Counted from the stretch's first letter, positions 1 through 8,123 are shown. The stretch is 64,000 nucleotides of DNA from Candidatus Woesearchaeota archaeon (GCA_013202845.1 JABMPT010000013.1:1-64000); one strand, 5' to 3'. Notes: generated from the letters alone by a model not told the origin. Numbers and translations: made by a program.

Positions 1-230
1 AAGCACTATACAAACAAGGAAAACTAGAAGAAGCAATAGAAGCATATGACAAAGCAATAAAACTAGACCCAAAAAACGATTACGCATGGAACAACAAAGG
101 AGTAACACTAAGAAAACAAGGAAAACTAGAAGAAGCAATAGAAGCATACAACAAAGCAATAAAGATAAACTCCTTAGATGAATTATACCAACAAAACAAA
201 GAGATAGCAGAAAAAGAACTAAGAAAATGA
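1..230 (+). CDS. TPR-repeat protein, 5' end outside window (partial)
   Basis: The reading frame is open from the window edge (frame beginning at base 3) to TGA at 228-230, leaving 75 C-terminal residues. It holds about two 34-residue TPR units with the pattern AWNNKG ... LEEAIEAYxKAI, the same repeat as in the downstream genes 887, 2746, 3456 and 4141. The C-terminus (EIAEKELRK) matches the ends of 887 (QKELRN) and 3456 (QKELND), so it is probably another member of the same tandem family. Its stop overlaps the ATG of the next small ORF (ATGA). TPR arrays bind protein partners; which partner cannot be told. Whether it carries the N-terminal tag of its neighbours is not visible. Confidence 0.85.
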   Translation, partial: ALYKQGKLEEAIEAYDKAIKLDPKNDYAWNNKGVTLRKQGKLEEAIEAYNKAIKINSLDELYQQNKEIAEKELRK

Positions 231-358
231 TTGAAGAAGGAGAACTGGAAGATATTAGAGTTACAATGAGAAATATTAGCAAAAACACTAAGTTGGCATA
301 TTCTCTAGATTATACACCTATTCATGAATATTTTGAAAGAAAAAATGCGAGGCGATAA
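227..358 (+). CDS. Small hypothetical protein (43 aa)
   Basis: ATG overlaps the stop of the upstream TPR gene as ATGA, the same junction used throughout this array, and the frame runs to TAA at 356-358, two bases before the next ATG at 361. The product starts MIEEGELEDI, and the next gene starts MAEGELEDKI, so the two share an EGELED opening. It could be a degenerate or shortened relative of the next gene, or a translational coupler. There is no membrane segment or known domain. Support comes from position and the shared opening only. Confidence 0.45.
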   Translation: MIEEGELEDIRVTMRNISKNTKLAYSLDYTPIHEYFERKNARR

Positions 359-360
359 AA

Positions 361-840
361 ATGGCAGAAGGAGAACTAGAAGACAAAATTGAAGGCATAA
401 AAGACCAAGTAAAAGAACAAGAGTATACAGCAATAGAACAAACTTATCTAGCAAGAGTCAATAAGATTACTGAAAGCGAAAAAGGACTACTTACACCAAA
501 ACAGATACAGAATCTTGCAAATATAAGAGAATCGTTCTTAACAGAAGTAGCTCAGAAAGTAGGAACATATGCTAACGAGGATGAAATAAGCAGTATACTT
601 GAAGGAAACAACGTTGACAAAACGATAATAGAGAGATGGAATAATGACAGCCAATACATCGAAGGCAAAGTTGGACAAGTAAGAGATTTGAAAGAAAGGA
701 TAAGAACCACTGAATTCGATAAAAGTGAAGCACAAAAAGTTGGAACGCAAAGGTTTAAACTGTTGGAGTACAAAAACCCTGTCTGTGATAACTACGAAGC
801 CTGGAGAAACCAAAAACAACTAATGGACATAATATCCTAA
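361..840 (+). CDS. Hypothetical charged helical protein (159 aa)
   Basis: The family is not recognised. The sequence is rich in Glu, Lys and Gln and is predicted mostly helical; no signal peptide, membrane segment or metal site is visible. It opens with EGELED, like the 43-residue ORF just upstream, from which it is separated by two bases, so it is probably co-transcribed with the upstream TPR gene. It lacks the MTLD-type tag carried by most later genes of the array. A T-rich tract follows its stop, suggesting the first transcription unit may end here. Its codon use resembles the neighbours. Confidence 0.75.
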   Translation: MAEGELEDKIEGIKDQVKEQEYTAIEQTYLARVNKITESEKGLLTPKQIQNLANIRESFLTEVAQKVGTYANEDEISSILEGNNVDKTIIERWNNDSQYIEGKVGQVRDLKERIRTTEFDKSEAQKVGTQRFKLLEYKNPVCDNYEAWRNQKQLMDIIS

Positions 841-857
841 TTTTTTTATTTTTTCTA
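839..857 (+). terminator. T-rich putative archaeal terminator
   Basis: A run of T residues interrupted by single A bases follows the stop at 840. Archaeal polymerases can terminate at such tracts without a hairpin. The 46-nt gap before 887 is the largest break in the array up to 5334, consistent with a transcript boundary. Confidence 0.4.
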
Positions 858-886
858 TAAAAAAGAGCGAGGTTAGTTGATGAAAG

Positions 887-1333
887 ATGACAATTAATGA
901 GAAATTATCGGATCCGGAACCTGAATTTGAAGAGTTAGCAAGGTTAGAGATAAAAACAAAGTCTAAAACTTATTTGTTGATTGAAAGAGCCAATTCCTTA
1001 AAAAAAGTTGGTAATGTGCAAGAAGCCATTAAAATCTACAGACAAATAATTGAAATAAACCCTGACTACAAAGAAGCTTGGAACTCAAAGGGTGAAATAG
1101 AGTATAATTTCAGAAAATACAAGCAAGCGATAATCAGCTTTGATGAAGTTCTCAGAATAGACCCTGATGATGCAAGCGCGTGGAACAACAAAGGGGTAGC
1201 ACTAAATGGATTAGGGCAACTAGAAGAAGCAATACAATGCTATGACAAAGCAATGAAAATAAACCCAGGAAACGATACCGCGTGGAACAACAAAAGAACA
1301 ACACAAAAAGAACTAAGAAATAAAAGAAGATGA
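887..1333 (+). CDS. Tagged TPR protein (148 aa)
   Basis: Residues 1-25 form the divergent first copy of the shared tag: MTIN, then EFEEL at about 14-18, then LEIKTK at about 20-25. Three TPR units follow from about residue 28, two of them with the AWNxKG signature. The C-terminus is QKELRNKRR, a tail shared with 2746. No membrane segment is seen, so it is probably cytosolic, acting as a small protein-binding adaptor. The final TGA overlaps the next start as ATGA, implying translational coupling. The tag and the tail, not just the TPRs, mark it as part of a duplicated family. Confidence 0.85.
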   Translation: MTINEKLSDPEPEFEELARLEIKTKSKTYLLIERANSLKKVGNVQEAIKIYRQIIEINPDYKEAWNSKGEIEYNFRKYKQAIISFDEVLRIDPDDASAWNNKGVALNGLGQLEEAIQCYDKAMKINPGNDTAWNNKRTTQKELRNKRR

Positions 1334-2073
1334 CCCTTGACGAAAACCTTGATTTGGAAAGAGAATTCGATGAGTTGGCAGAATTAGAGATTAAGTTAAA
1401 ACAAGTTTCAGGTGTTGATTTAGAAGGATTAAAACAACAAATTTACGAATCAGGCATTGACCACTATGCTATTCAATTAAAATCAATGCTCATAGATAAT
1501 TTACTAGAATTAACAAAGCATGAAGAGGATGGAGTTTCAAGCTATAAAACAAGTTTCACAACAGAAGAAGCAAAGGAGTTAGCTAATAAGTTGTATAATA
1601 AAATAATAGCATATGTTGCAAAAGAAATTATTGTCATGAAGCCTGAAGAAATAGAAAAAATTGACGAACTTGTAGAAACAGATGCAAGAGGATTCCTTGA
1701 CGGTGCAACTATTAGCCACACAGGTGTTGACAGAGAGGAATTTAAAGACTTACTAGTAGAAAACAGAACAAATATTTATGAAGTAATCATAAACATGAAA
1801 ATAACAAAAACTAAGAAAAAAAAACAAACAGTTAGTGAAGATCTAAAAAGTAAGAACATAACAATACTTAGATCAAGGCCTAGACCTAATTATTCTGATG
1901 AAGAACTTGAAAGACTGGAAACACAAAGAAGCAGATATGAAAATATGCTTGCAGAAGGAGTAGATAATCCTGCAGTCATTCACAGACAACTCGGAGAAAT
2001 CTATGACACACTAGGACATACAGAGCAAGCAAATAAGGAAAAACTGTTAGCTAGAAAGAAACCAGAAAAATGA
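1330..2073 (+). CDS. Tagged helical protein with lysine-rich linker (247 aa)
   Basis: It begins with the clear tag MTLDENL ... EREFDELAELEIKLK (residues 1-25). The middle (about 30-165) is helical and charged with no family recognised. A lysine-rich stretch near residues 158-165 probably forms a linker. The last 55 residues contain a single TPR-like helical hairpin (HRQLGEIYDTLGHTEQANK). Start and stop overlap both neighbours by ATGA (1330 and 2070), so it is translated within the array. It shows that the tag is not tied to a full TPR domain: the tag stays while the body differs. Confidence 0.8.
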   Translation: MTLDENLDLEREFDELAELEIKLKQVSGVDLEGLKQQIYESGIDHYAIQLKSMLIDNLLELTKHEEDGVSSYKTSFTTEEAKELANKLYNKIIAYVAKEIIVMKPEEIEKIDELVETDARGFLDGATISHTGVDREEFKDLLVENRTNIYEVIINMKITKTKKKKQTVSEDLKSKNITILRSRPRPNYSDEELERLETQRSRYENMLAEGVDNPAVIHRQLGEIYDTLGHTEQANKEKLLARKKPEK

Positions 2074-2723
2074 CCCTTGATGATGACATAAAAGATTTGG
2101 AAAAAGAATTTGACGAGTTAAAAAATGTCAAGATGAAAGTAGTTGATTCTGCCAAAAAAGAACGAAAAGCTGCTCGCAAAGAAAAGAGAAGATACCAATG
2201 GTTTGAATTCAAGCAAAAACTATCCTATGAATCTCGTGATAGAACAGTTTTAGAATGGACTACTAGAATTGCACTTTGGAGTGGTTTGGCATATGGAGCT
2301 TATAAGACACATACTGCTCTTTACGGACTTGCAAATAAATTATATGCAGGAGGATTTATGGAAATGGTTGAAAACTACAAGGAAGGCTCTGGAACATTCT
2401 TTTTTATGAGTAATTCTAACACTATGGGTTCTCCACTTGCAGAAACATCTGCATTGATTAATCATATATCTATGAATGGAGTAGGAGGAATAATAGCAGG
2501 GTTAGCAGCAGGAGCATGTGTAGGACTAGCTTTTTTAGCTGCATACTATGTAAAAGAATTAGAACTTCCTGATATTGAAGACATAACAAGCATAACACCT
2601 TTTCCTGCCCTACTTGGCGCTGCCGGAGGAGGTCTTGGAGCATTATTCTTTGGTCCAGAAGGAACAGTAGCAGGTTCTTACATAGTATCAGGATTAGCAA
2701 TCGCAAGCATGGTCAAAGAATAA
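2070..2723 (+). CDS. Tagged multi-pass membrane protein (217 aa)
   Basis: The tag is MTLDDDI, then LEKEFDEL, ending in KMKV. A strongly basic stretch (residues about 27-45) follows, then hydrophobic segments: one near 60-80, and two or three glycine/alanine-rich ones between about 135 and 215 (GIIAGLAAGACVGLAFLAAY; then ALLGAAGGGLGALFFG). The glycine-rich helices recall small channel-like or oligomeric membrane proteins, but no family is recognised. The basic stretch would keep the N-terminal tag on the cytoplasmic side by the positive-inside rule. It starts in an ATGA overlap with 1330. After its stop a 22-nt gap precedes the next tagged gene. Confidence 0.8.
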   Translation: MTLDDDIKDLEKEFDELKNVKMKVVDSAKKERKAARKEKRRYQWFEFKQKLSYESRDRTVLEWTTRIALWSGLAYGAYKTHTALYGLANKLYAGGFMEMVENYKEGSGTFFFMSNSNTMGSPLAETSALINHISMNGVGGIIAGLAAGACVGLAFLAAYYVKELELPDIEDITSITPFPALLGAAGGGLGALFFGPEGTVAGSYIVSGLAIASMVKE

Positions 2724-2745
2724 TATTAGATTATAAAATAAGAAA

Positions 2746-3459
2746 ATGACACTCGACCTAACAGTTAACGAATTAGAACAAGAATTTCAATCTTTGAAAG
2801 AAATAGAGATAAAAGTAAAGAAAACTCAAATAAATGCTCATCATAAGTCAACAATAAATGAAATACTAGGATTTCCATGGCCAGTAGCAGTTCTAATGGT
2901 ATTCATGGTTTATGAAGGAGCAACTAACTTAGTATTTAATGGCGAATATTCTCTAATAAAAAAAACATATACAAAAATAATAAACAAAAAACCTGTACAA
3001 TGGTATGACAAAGGGTTTGCACTAATAGAACGTGGGAAACTAGAAGAAGCAATCAAAGCTTATGACAAAGCAATAGAAATAAACCCAAAACACGCATTGG
3101 CATGGTATGACAAGGGATTCGCACTATACAAATTAGGGCAACTAGAAGAAGCAATACAAGCATACGACAAAGCAATAAACATAAACCCAGAATACGCGTT
3201 TGCATGGAATAACAAAGGAATAGCACTAAGTGAAATGGGGAAACGAGAAGAAGCAATAGAAGCATATGATAGAGCAATAGAAATAAACCCAGAACTCGCG
3301 TGGGCATGGAACAACAAAGGAGTTCAACTAAACAAATTAGGGCAACTAGAAGAAGCAATCAAATGCTTTGAAAAAGCAATAAGAATATCCCCAGAATACA
3401 CAGCAGCATTGAGCAACGAAAGAACAACACAAAAAGAACTAAGAAATAGAACAAAATGA
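2746..3459 (+). CDS. Membrane-anchored tagged TPR protein (237 aa)
   Basis: Domain order: tag (MTLD ... LEQEFQSL ... IEIKVKK, residues 1-27); one membrane segment at about 43-58 followed by VYEGATNLVF and GEYSLIK; then four TPR units (about 80-220) with AWYDKG or AWNNKG starts and YDKAIEINP ends; then the QKELRN tail. The membrane segment and VYEG/EYSLI block recur in 4141 and in the distant gene at 51066-51626. With basic residues before the helix, the tag should face the cytoplasm; the side on which the TPRs lie cannot be fixed. Its stop overlaps 3456 as ATGA. Codons of the TPR units are near identical to other units here, suggesting recent repeat exchange. Confidence 0.88.
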   Translation: MTLDLTVNELEQEFQSLKEIEIKVKKTQINAHHKSTINEILGFPWPVAVLMVFMVYEGATNLVFNGEYSLIKKTYTKIINKKPVQWYDKGFALIERGKLEEAIKAYDKAIEINPKHALAWYDKGFALYKLGQLEEAIQAYDKAININPEYAFAWNNKGIALSEMGKREEAIEAYDRAIEINPELAWAWNNKGVQLNKLGQLEEAIKCFEKAIRISPEYTAALSNERTTQKELRNRTK

Positions 3460-4151
3460 CCCTTGACCTAACAATTAAACAATTGGAAAGAGAATTTGAA
3501 GAGTTGGAACAGCTAGAGATTAGAATAAAAGAAGATAAACAAACAATTGAAATAAACCCTGGAGATGAACAAGCTTGGTATGAGAAAGGAATCAGACTCT
3601 CCAACCGAGTCTCCAATCTACTTCCAACCAAAGGGAGAGATGCAATAAAATGCTTTGAGAAAGTAATAGAAATAAATCCTGCAAACGAAAAAGCATGGTA
3701 CGAAAAAGCAGGAATACTACATCTTTCCGGAAAATTTAGAGAAGCTATAAGATGCTATGACAAAGTAACAGATATAAACCCCCTAAACGCAACAGCATGG
3801 CACCAGAAAGGAAATGTGTTGAGCTTATTTAGTGAAAGACGAGAAGAAGCAATAGAATGCTACAAAAAAGCAATAGAAATAGATCCAGAAAACGCAGCAG
3901 CATGGATTAACAGAGCTTCGGTTCTGCATGGGTTAGGAAAATCAGAAGAAGCGATACAGTGCTATGATAGAGCACTAGAAATAAACCCTGAACATGAAAC
4001 AGCATGGAACAACAAAGGAATAGCACTACATGACCTGGAAAGATATGAAGAAGCAATAACATGCTACAACAAAGCAATAGAGATACATCCTTCTAATGAA
4101 TTTTTTATAAGAAATAAGGAGATAGCACAAAAGGAACTAAATGACACTTGA
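3456..4151 (+). CDS. Tagged soluble TPR protein (231 aa)
   Basis: The tag (MTLDLTIK, LEREFEEL, LEIRIKE) is directly followed by five TPR units (about residues 27-225) beginning AWYEKG, AWYEKA, AWHQKG, AWINRA and AWNNKG. No membrane helix is present, in contrast to the genes on both sides. The C-terminus QKELNDT is produced by reading the first bases of the next gene in another frame: the last 11 nt (4141-4151) also encode the start of the following tag. It likely works as a partner-binding adaptor alongside the membrane-anchored siblings; this role is inferred from the family only. Confidence 0.87.
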   Translation: MTLDLTIKQLEREFEELEQLEIRIKEDKQTIEINPGDEQAWYEKGIRLSNRVSNLLPTKGRDAIKCFEKVIEINPANEKAWYEKAGILHLSGKFREAIRCYDKVTDINPLNATAWHQKGNVLSLFSERREEAIECYKKAIEIDPENAAAWINRASVLHGLGKSEEAIQCYDRALEINPEHETAWNNKGIALHDLERYEEAITCYNKAIEIHPSNEFFIRNKEIAQKELNDT

Positions 4152-5334
4152 TGAAGACGTAAACCTGGAAAGAGAATTTGAAGAGTTAGCAGAGATAGAG
4201 ATGAAAGTTCAAAAAGAAAAGTTTTCATTAAGAAAAAGAAAGATTCCAAATTGGCTACGAATAGTTATTGGCTTGTCGGCATTCTCAGCATACGAAACAA
4301 TAGACAACTTAGTGTTCGAAGGAGAACATTCAGTAATAAAAAGCATTTTTAATCTGTCAGAATCAAAAAAAACAGTTAAATTGTACGAACAAGCATTAGA
4401 ACAATCCAGGCTTGGAGAATACAATCAAGCAATCGAGAGCTTTGATAAATTAATAGAAATAAACCCACAAAATTCAATCGCATGGTCAGGCAGAGGAATT
4501 TCACTAACTAGTCTGAGAAGATATGAAGAAGCAATTAAAAACTTCAACAAAGCAATAGAAATAAATCCAGAATATGCACACGCATGGGACAACAAAGGAA
4601 CAGCACTACACAACCAAGGAAACTTAGAAGAAGCAATAGAAGCATACAATAAAGCAATAAACATAAACTCTTCTGAAAAATCATTTAAACAAAACAGAGA
4701 AGGAGCAGAGAAAAGACTTGTAGAATCATATATTAAATCAAGAAATTATAGTAAAGCGCTTTCTTATTGTAATAAAGAAATCAAATCAAGACCTGACAAT
4801 ACTTTCTTACGTGTTCTTCTTGGAGATATATACACTCATAAAGGCGATGTAGACATGGCCATTGTTACCTACAAGAGAGTTGCAGACTTAGCAGAGCATA
4901 AAAGCTTAGAGGAAAGTATAGCTTACGAAAAACTTGGTGATGTCTACGAAAAAAAGTCAAGTCAAACTGGATCTCGTGATTACTTAGAAGAAGCTAGACA
5001 TGCCTATGGTATGGCACAATATGGAAGATCTGGTAACGCCTCCTTAAATTACAAAGAAGGACTAATGGAAAGTAAGTTAGGATTGGTTAGTGAGGCCATT
5101 AAGGACTATAACTGGGCTATAAAATGTGATCCTAATTATGCAGAAGCACACAACAAACTTGGAGATGAATATATCAATAAAACTAAAACAATCTGGTTCA
5201 AGAGCAACAAAAAAAAAGAGATTTACAAAGCAATGACACACTATGATAAAGCAATAGAATTACAACCAAATAACCAAGCTTTTAGAAATGATCTAAAAAG
5301 AGCTAAGCAAATACTAGCAGAACTTGACGAATAA
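4141..5334 (+). CDS. Membrane-anchored tagged TPR protein, long form (397 aa)
   Basis: The tag (MTLDEDV, EREFEELAEIEMKV) is followed by a single membrane segment at about 42-57 and the same juxtamembrane block as 2746 (AYETIDNLVF, GEHSVIK). Classical AWxxKG TPR units follow at about 80-185, then four or five more divergent TPR units to the C-terminus (for example GDIYTHKGDVDMAIVTYKRV). It is the longest member and closes the array; a 155-nt gap follows. It overlaps 3456 by 11 nt out of frame, the longest overlap in the array. Probably a membrane-tethered scaffold; no enzymatic motif is visible. Confidence 0.87.
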   Translation: MTLDEDVNLEREFEELAEIEMKVQKEKFSLRKRKIPNWLRIVIGLSAFSAYETIDNLVFEGEHSVIKSIFNLSESKKTVKLYEQALEQSRLGEYNQAIESFDKLIEINPQNSIAWSGRGISLTSLRRYEEAIKNFNKAIEINPEYAHAWDNKGTALHNQGNLEEAIEAYNKAININSSEKSFKQNREGAEKRLVESYIKSRNYSKALSYCNKEIKSRPDNTFLRVLLGDIYTHKGDVDMAIVTYKRVADLAEHKSLEESIAYEKLGDVYEKKSSQTGSRDYLEEARHAYGMAQYGRSGNASLNYKEGLMESKLGLVSEAIKDYNWAIKCDPNYAEAHNKLGDEYINKTKTIWFKSNKKKEIYKAMTHYDKAIELQPNNQAFRNDLKRAKQILAELDE

Positions 5335-5489
5335 TAAAGCCAAAAAAAAGATCCTCGACCAAGAAATAATCTCTGTCGTCCTCTGCACTACTACACATCT
5401 TTATTAATCAACAAATCTATTCTATTTCTAGTTTGAATTAAACAGACTGATATTATCAATAATAGCGAGAGCTATATCGAGGTGGTATT

Positions 5490-5816
5490 ATGGAACAACC
5501 GCTTGAAGAAGAAATTAAGCCTAAGAAAAAGTCGAGATGGAAAGCTTTTACTTTAACAACACTAATCACAGCCAGCGCATTATTATACACTGGCGATAAA
5601 CTAGAAGTAGCACAAAGAGTAGACCGCGTGTATGAAAGAGCAAAGAACACCGTTATTTATGCGGTTTCTGGAAATCTACCTGAAAAGCCATACACCTCTG
5701 TCAGTACCCCAAAATCTTCTAATGACACAACCGCGGTCTACACTTCTCCTCAAACAGAAGATACAACTCAAGTTGAGAACAAACCTAGCTTCGATGAATG
5801 GTTAAACAAACAATAG
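5490..5816 (+). CDS. Single-pass membrane protein (108 aa)
   Basis: The start follows a GAGGTG ribosome site by 7 nt. A charged cytoplasmic N-terminus rich in Lys and Glu (about 1-18) precedes one membrane helix (about 20-36, TLTTLITASALLYTG), then a Ser/Thr-rich tail of about 70 residues that would lie outside the cell. The family is not recognised. It is the first of three consecutive small membrane proteins (5490, 5827, 6483) that are closely spaced or overlapping and probably form one operon, perhaps one complex. Confidence 0.75.
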   Translation: MEQPLEEEIKPKKKSRWKAFTLTTLITASALLYTGDKLEVAQRVDRVYERAKNTVIYAVSGNLPEKPYTSVSTPKSSNDTTAVYTSPQTEDTTQVENKPSFDEWLNKQ

Positions 5817-5826
5817 GTGATCTAAA

Positions 5827-6486
5827 ATGGGAATGAGCTTAAATAAATGGGGATGGGCAATCCTTGTAAAAGGAGGTGTCCTTACAGCAGTTTTCTTAAC
5901 ATATAGTTTTCATCCAGATATCAAGAAACTCGATTACAATATTTTCAGTAGGAATGCTCCTGTCGCAGAAAGTTTCTATCAGAACCCACCAATACTTGAT
6001 ATTAAGTGGGAAGAGAACGACAAAGGAGAAATAGAGACTTACTTAGTGAACAACTCTAGCGGCAAAAAAACAAAAGTCTTGTACGACATGCTCCCATCAA
6101 ATAAAACAATAGTCGATGCAATGCAAAAAAGGTTTGAAGACGGTTACTCAGAAGATGAAAGTATTGACGAAGTTGTCGATGAATCCTTTGATGTCTTTCA
6201 AGCTGCAACCAATGCAAAATTCAGCGAACAATACAGTGATAGCTCAATGTCTGTAAATGATATAAGTTTAGTTGTTGAACAGGATAAAAACGGAGAAAAC
6301 AACTTGTACTTGACAAACGGAGTTGCAAAAGTCAGAATAAACCAAGAATTGTTTGAAGAAGATATTGCATTGAACTTTGGCAAGTATGAAGGAATGCTTG
6401 GTGACAATGGAAAGAAGAAAGCTGCAAAGATGTTCACACAGTTTCTTGACCAAAAATATGAGCAATTTGAGAGGAATTCACAATGA
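5827..6486 (+). CDS. Membrane-anchored extracytoplasmic protein (219 aa)
   Basis: One N-terminal hydrophobic segment (about 9-28, ILVKGGVLTAVFLTYSF) is followed by about 190 acidic, mixed alpha/beta residues; the domain is not recognised. ATG at 5827 is used here; an in-frame ATG two codons later is also possible. It lies 10 nt after 5490 and overlaps 6483 as ATGA, so the three are probably translated together. The Asp/Glu-rich stretch around 98-115 (EDESIDEVVDE) could bind cations, but that is speculation. No cysteines are present, so no disulfide or metal cluster is expected. Confidence 0.75.
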   Translation: MGMSLNKWGWAILVKGGVLTAVFLTYSFHPDIKKLDYNIFSRNAPVAESFYQNPPILDIKWEENDKGEIETYLVNNSSGKKTKVLYDMLPSNKTIVDAMQKRFEDGYSEDESIDEVVDESFDVFQAATNAKFSEQYSDSSMSVNDISLVVEQDKNGENNLYLTNGVAKVRINQELFEEDIALNFGKYEGMLGDNGKKKAAKMFTQFLDQKYEQFERNSQ

Positions 6487-6722
6487 AATTAGACTTGGGA
6501 AACATTGTGCAACAAACATTCACAAGGCTGAAGAACGAGACCATAAACTACACACCACTGCCTCATATGATGGAAAATCACAGATTAAAAGCATTCATAG
6601 GTGGAACTGCTTTGGCAGGAACCTACATCATTCCAGGAGATCAACCGATTCTTACAATGCTAGCTCTTGCTTATGGCGGTGTAAAAGGTTATCAAGCAGT
6701 TCGTGACTGGGCAAATAAATAA
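6483..6722 (+). CDS. Small hydrophobic protein (79 aa)
   Basis: It starts in an ATGA overlap with the preceding gene. Two short hydrophobic stretches (about 38-53, AFIGGTALAGTYIIPG; and 57-70, ILTMLALAYGGVKG) could form a helical hairpin in the membrane. It is the last of the three-gene membrane unit 5490-6722. The family is not recognised. The downstream glgC-like gene has a possible start inside this gene, but a better start lies 44 nt after its stop. Confidence 0.7.
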   Translation: MKLDLGNIVQQTFTRLKNETINYTPLPHMMENHRLKAFIGGTALAGTYIIPGDQPILTMLALAYGGVKGYQAVRDWANK

Positions 6723-6765
6723 TTTCTACTATAATTTTTTAAATAACAACAAAATCCCATGCGTC

Positions 6766-8118
6766 ATGACATTAGATGAACGAGTTCTAGCGTTTATAAT
6801 GGCAGGTGGTAGAGGCACCAGGCTTGAAGTTTTAACTAGAGATAGATCTAAACCTGCTGTGCCTATATTAGGTCCTTATAGAATTATTGACGCAGTTGCT
6901 TCGAATGTTGCAAATTCAGATATCCCTATTATGCTTGTAGGAACTCAATTTCGACCTGTATCTTTAAACACCCATATGGGGTATAAAGAGACGTGGGGTT
7001 TTGATGGTAAAGAAAAACATATGGAAATTCTAAGTCCTTATCAAGATGAACTTGCTAATCTTTCTTTTGATGGAACTGCGGATTCTGTCAGAAAGAATAT
7101 GAGCCGAATTGAACATTACGATCCTGATACAATCATTGTCCTTGGAGGAGACCATATTTACTCTGCTAATTATACAAGTGTAATCAAAACACATAAACAC
7201 CATAGTGCTGATATGACTATTATGACTACAGGTGTTGAGAAAACTAAAGCTCCCGATTTCGGTGTTTTGAAAGTTGATGATAATGGAAGAGTTCTTGCAT
7301 TTGAGGAGAAACCAAAAGATCGAAAAATTATTGATGATTTTGAGTTAAGTGAGAGAGCTAAAGCAAATCTTGGAATTAGAGATTCAAATATTACTCATCT
7401 TGCTTCTATGGGAAATTATGTTTTTTCAAAAGATAGTCTCAAACAAGCTTTGAATCATGAAGGAACTGATTTTGGAGAGGATATAATTCCTGCTGTTCAT
7501 AGAGATAATGGAGAGATTTATGTTTATTTCTTTGATGGCTATTGGAGAGATGTTGGAAAAATTCCAGACTTTTTCGCAACAAATAGAGAGTTTGTTCATG
7601 GTACACCAATTAATCTGACTCATGCCAGGTTCAGAACTTATCTAAGAGACTTGCCTAGCGCTAGAATTATGAATGGTGCAACTGTTAAAGGAGGTTCAAT
7701 TATAACTCCTGGAAGCGAATTTTATAGAGGGTCAATAGTTAAAGGGAGCGTCTTAGGACATCAAGTAATTCTTGAAGAAGGTGCAAAGGTTTTTGACAGC
7801 ATTCTTTTTGGCGCTGATAGAAATGATTATCACAACGGATTGCTTAGAAGAGAATTCTCCACGAGAATTGGCAGACATTCAGTTGTTGAAAAAGCAATTA
7901 TAGATAAGAATGTTCAGATAGGGTCAAAAGTAGATATTAGACCTGAGAATGGAACATATGAGGAAAGAGTTAGCAGACTTGAAGAGTTAGGATTGATACA
8001 CCACGATGCGAAAAATAATGTGAGGGGAGACTTTTATCTTGATAAAGAATCCGGAATTTTAGTTATTGGTAAGCAAAATACTGATGGGTTACTAATCCCT
8101 GATGGTTATAAAATTTAA
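6766..8118 (+). CDS. glgC: Glucose-1-phosphate adenylyltransferase-like protein (450 aa)
   Basis: The N-terminal half is a sugar-nucleotide pyrophosphorylase: AGGRGTR (13-19) with the conserved lysine of RSKPAVP, LGGDHIY, FEEKPKD, and the GlgC-type motif YWRDVGKIPDFFATN. The C-terminal third is a left-handed beta-helix with hexapeptide-like turns (NGATVKGGSI, GSIVKGSVLG, VVEKAIIDKNVQIG). The length fits GlgC (about 420-450). ATG at 6766 is chosen over 6703 because the longer form would overlap 6483 and add 21 unrelated residues. The enzyme should make ADP-glucose (or a related nucleotide sugar) from glucose-1-phosphate; no glycogen synthase is in the window, so the exact sugar is open. It is convergent with serS, 5 nt apart. 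Confidence 0.85.
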   Translation: MTLDERVLAFIMAGGRGTRLEVLTRDRSKPAVPILGPYRIIDAVASNVANSDIPIMLVGTQFRPVSLNTHMGYKETWGFDGKEKHMEILSPYQDELANLSFDGTADSVRKNMSRIEHYDPDTIIVLGGDHIYSANYTSVIKTHKHHSADMTIMTTGVEKTKAPDFGVLKVDDNGRVLAFEEKPKDRKIIDDFELSERAKANLGIRDSNITHLASMGNYVFSKDSLKQALNHEGTDFGEDIIPAVHRDNGEIYVYFFDGYWRDVGKIPDFFATNREFVHGTPINLTHARFRTYLRDLPSARIMNGATVKGGSIITPGSEFYRGSIVKGSVLGHQVILEEGAKVFDSILFGADRNDYHNGLLRREFSTRIGRHSVVEKAIIDKNVQIGSKVDIRPENGTYEERVSRLEELGLIHHDAKNNVRGDFYLDKESGILVIGKQNTDGLLIPDGYKI

Positions 8119-8123
8119 AGAGT

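Noticed and set aside
3053-3631. Long minus-strand ORFs across the TPR genes
   Set aside because: They are leucine/serine-rich shadows of the repetitive TPR codons and have no ribosome site.
2990-4650. Direct repeats as CRISPR-like or transposon repeats
   Set aside because: The repeats are in-frame TPR coding units of about 102 nt, with no spacers or palindromic ends.
6703-6766. Longer start of the glgC-like gene
   Set aside because: It overlaps the membrane protein gene 6483 and adds an Asn-rich stretch not expected in the family.
6766-6780. GlgC-like protein begins MTLDE, like the tag family
   Set aside because: Only the first five residues match; the next residues run straight into the conserved nucleotidyltransferase strand, with no LExEFxEL or LEIKVK.
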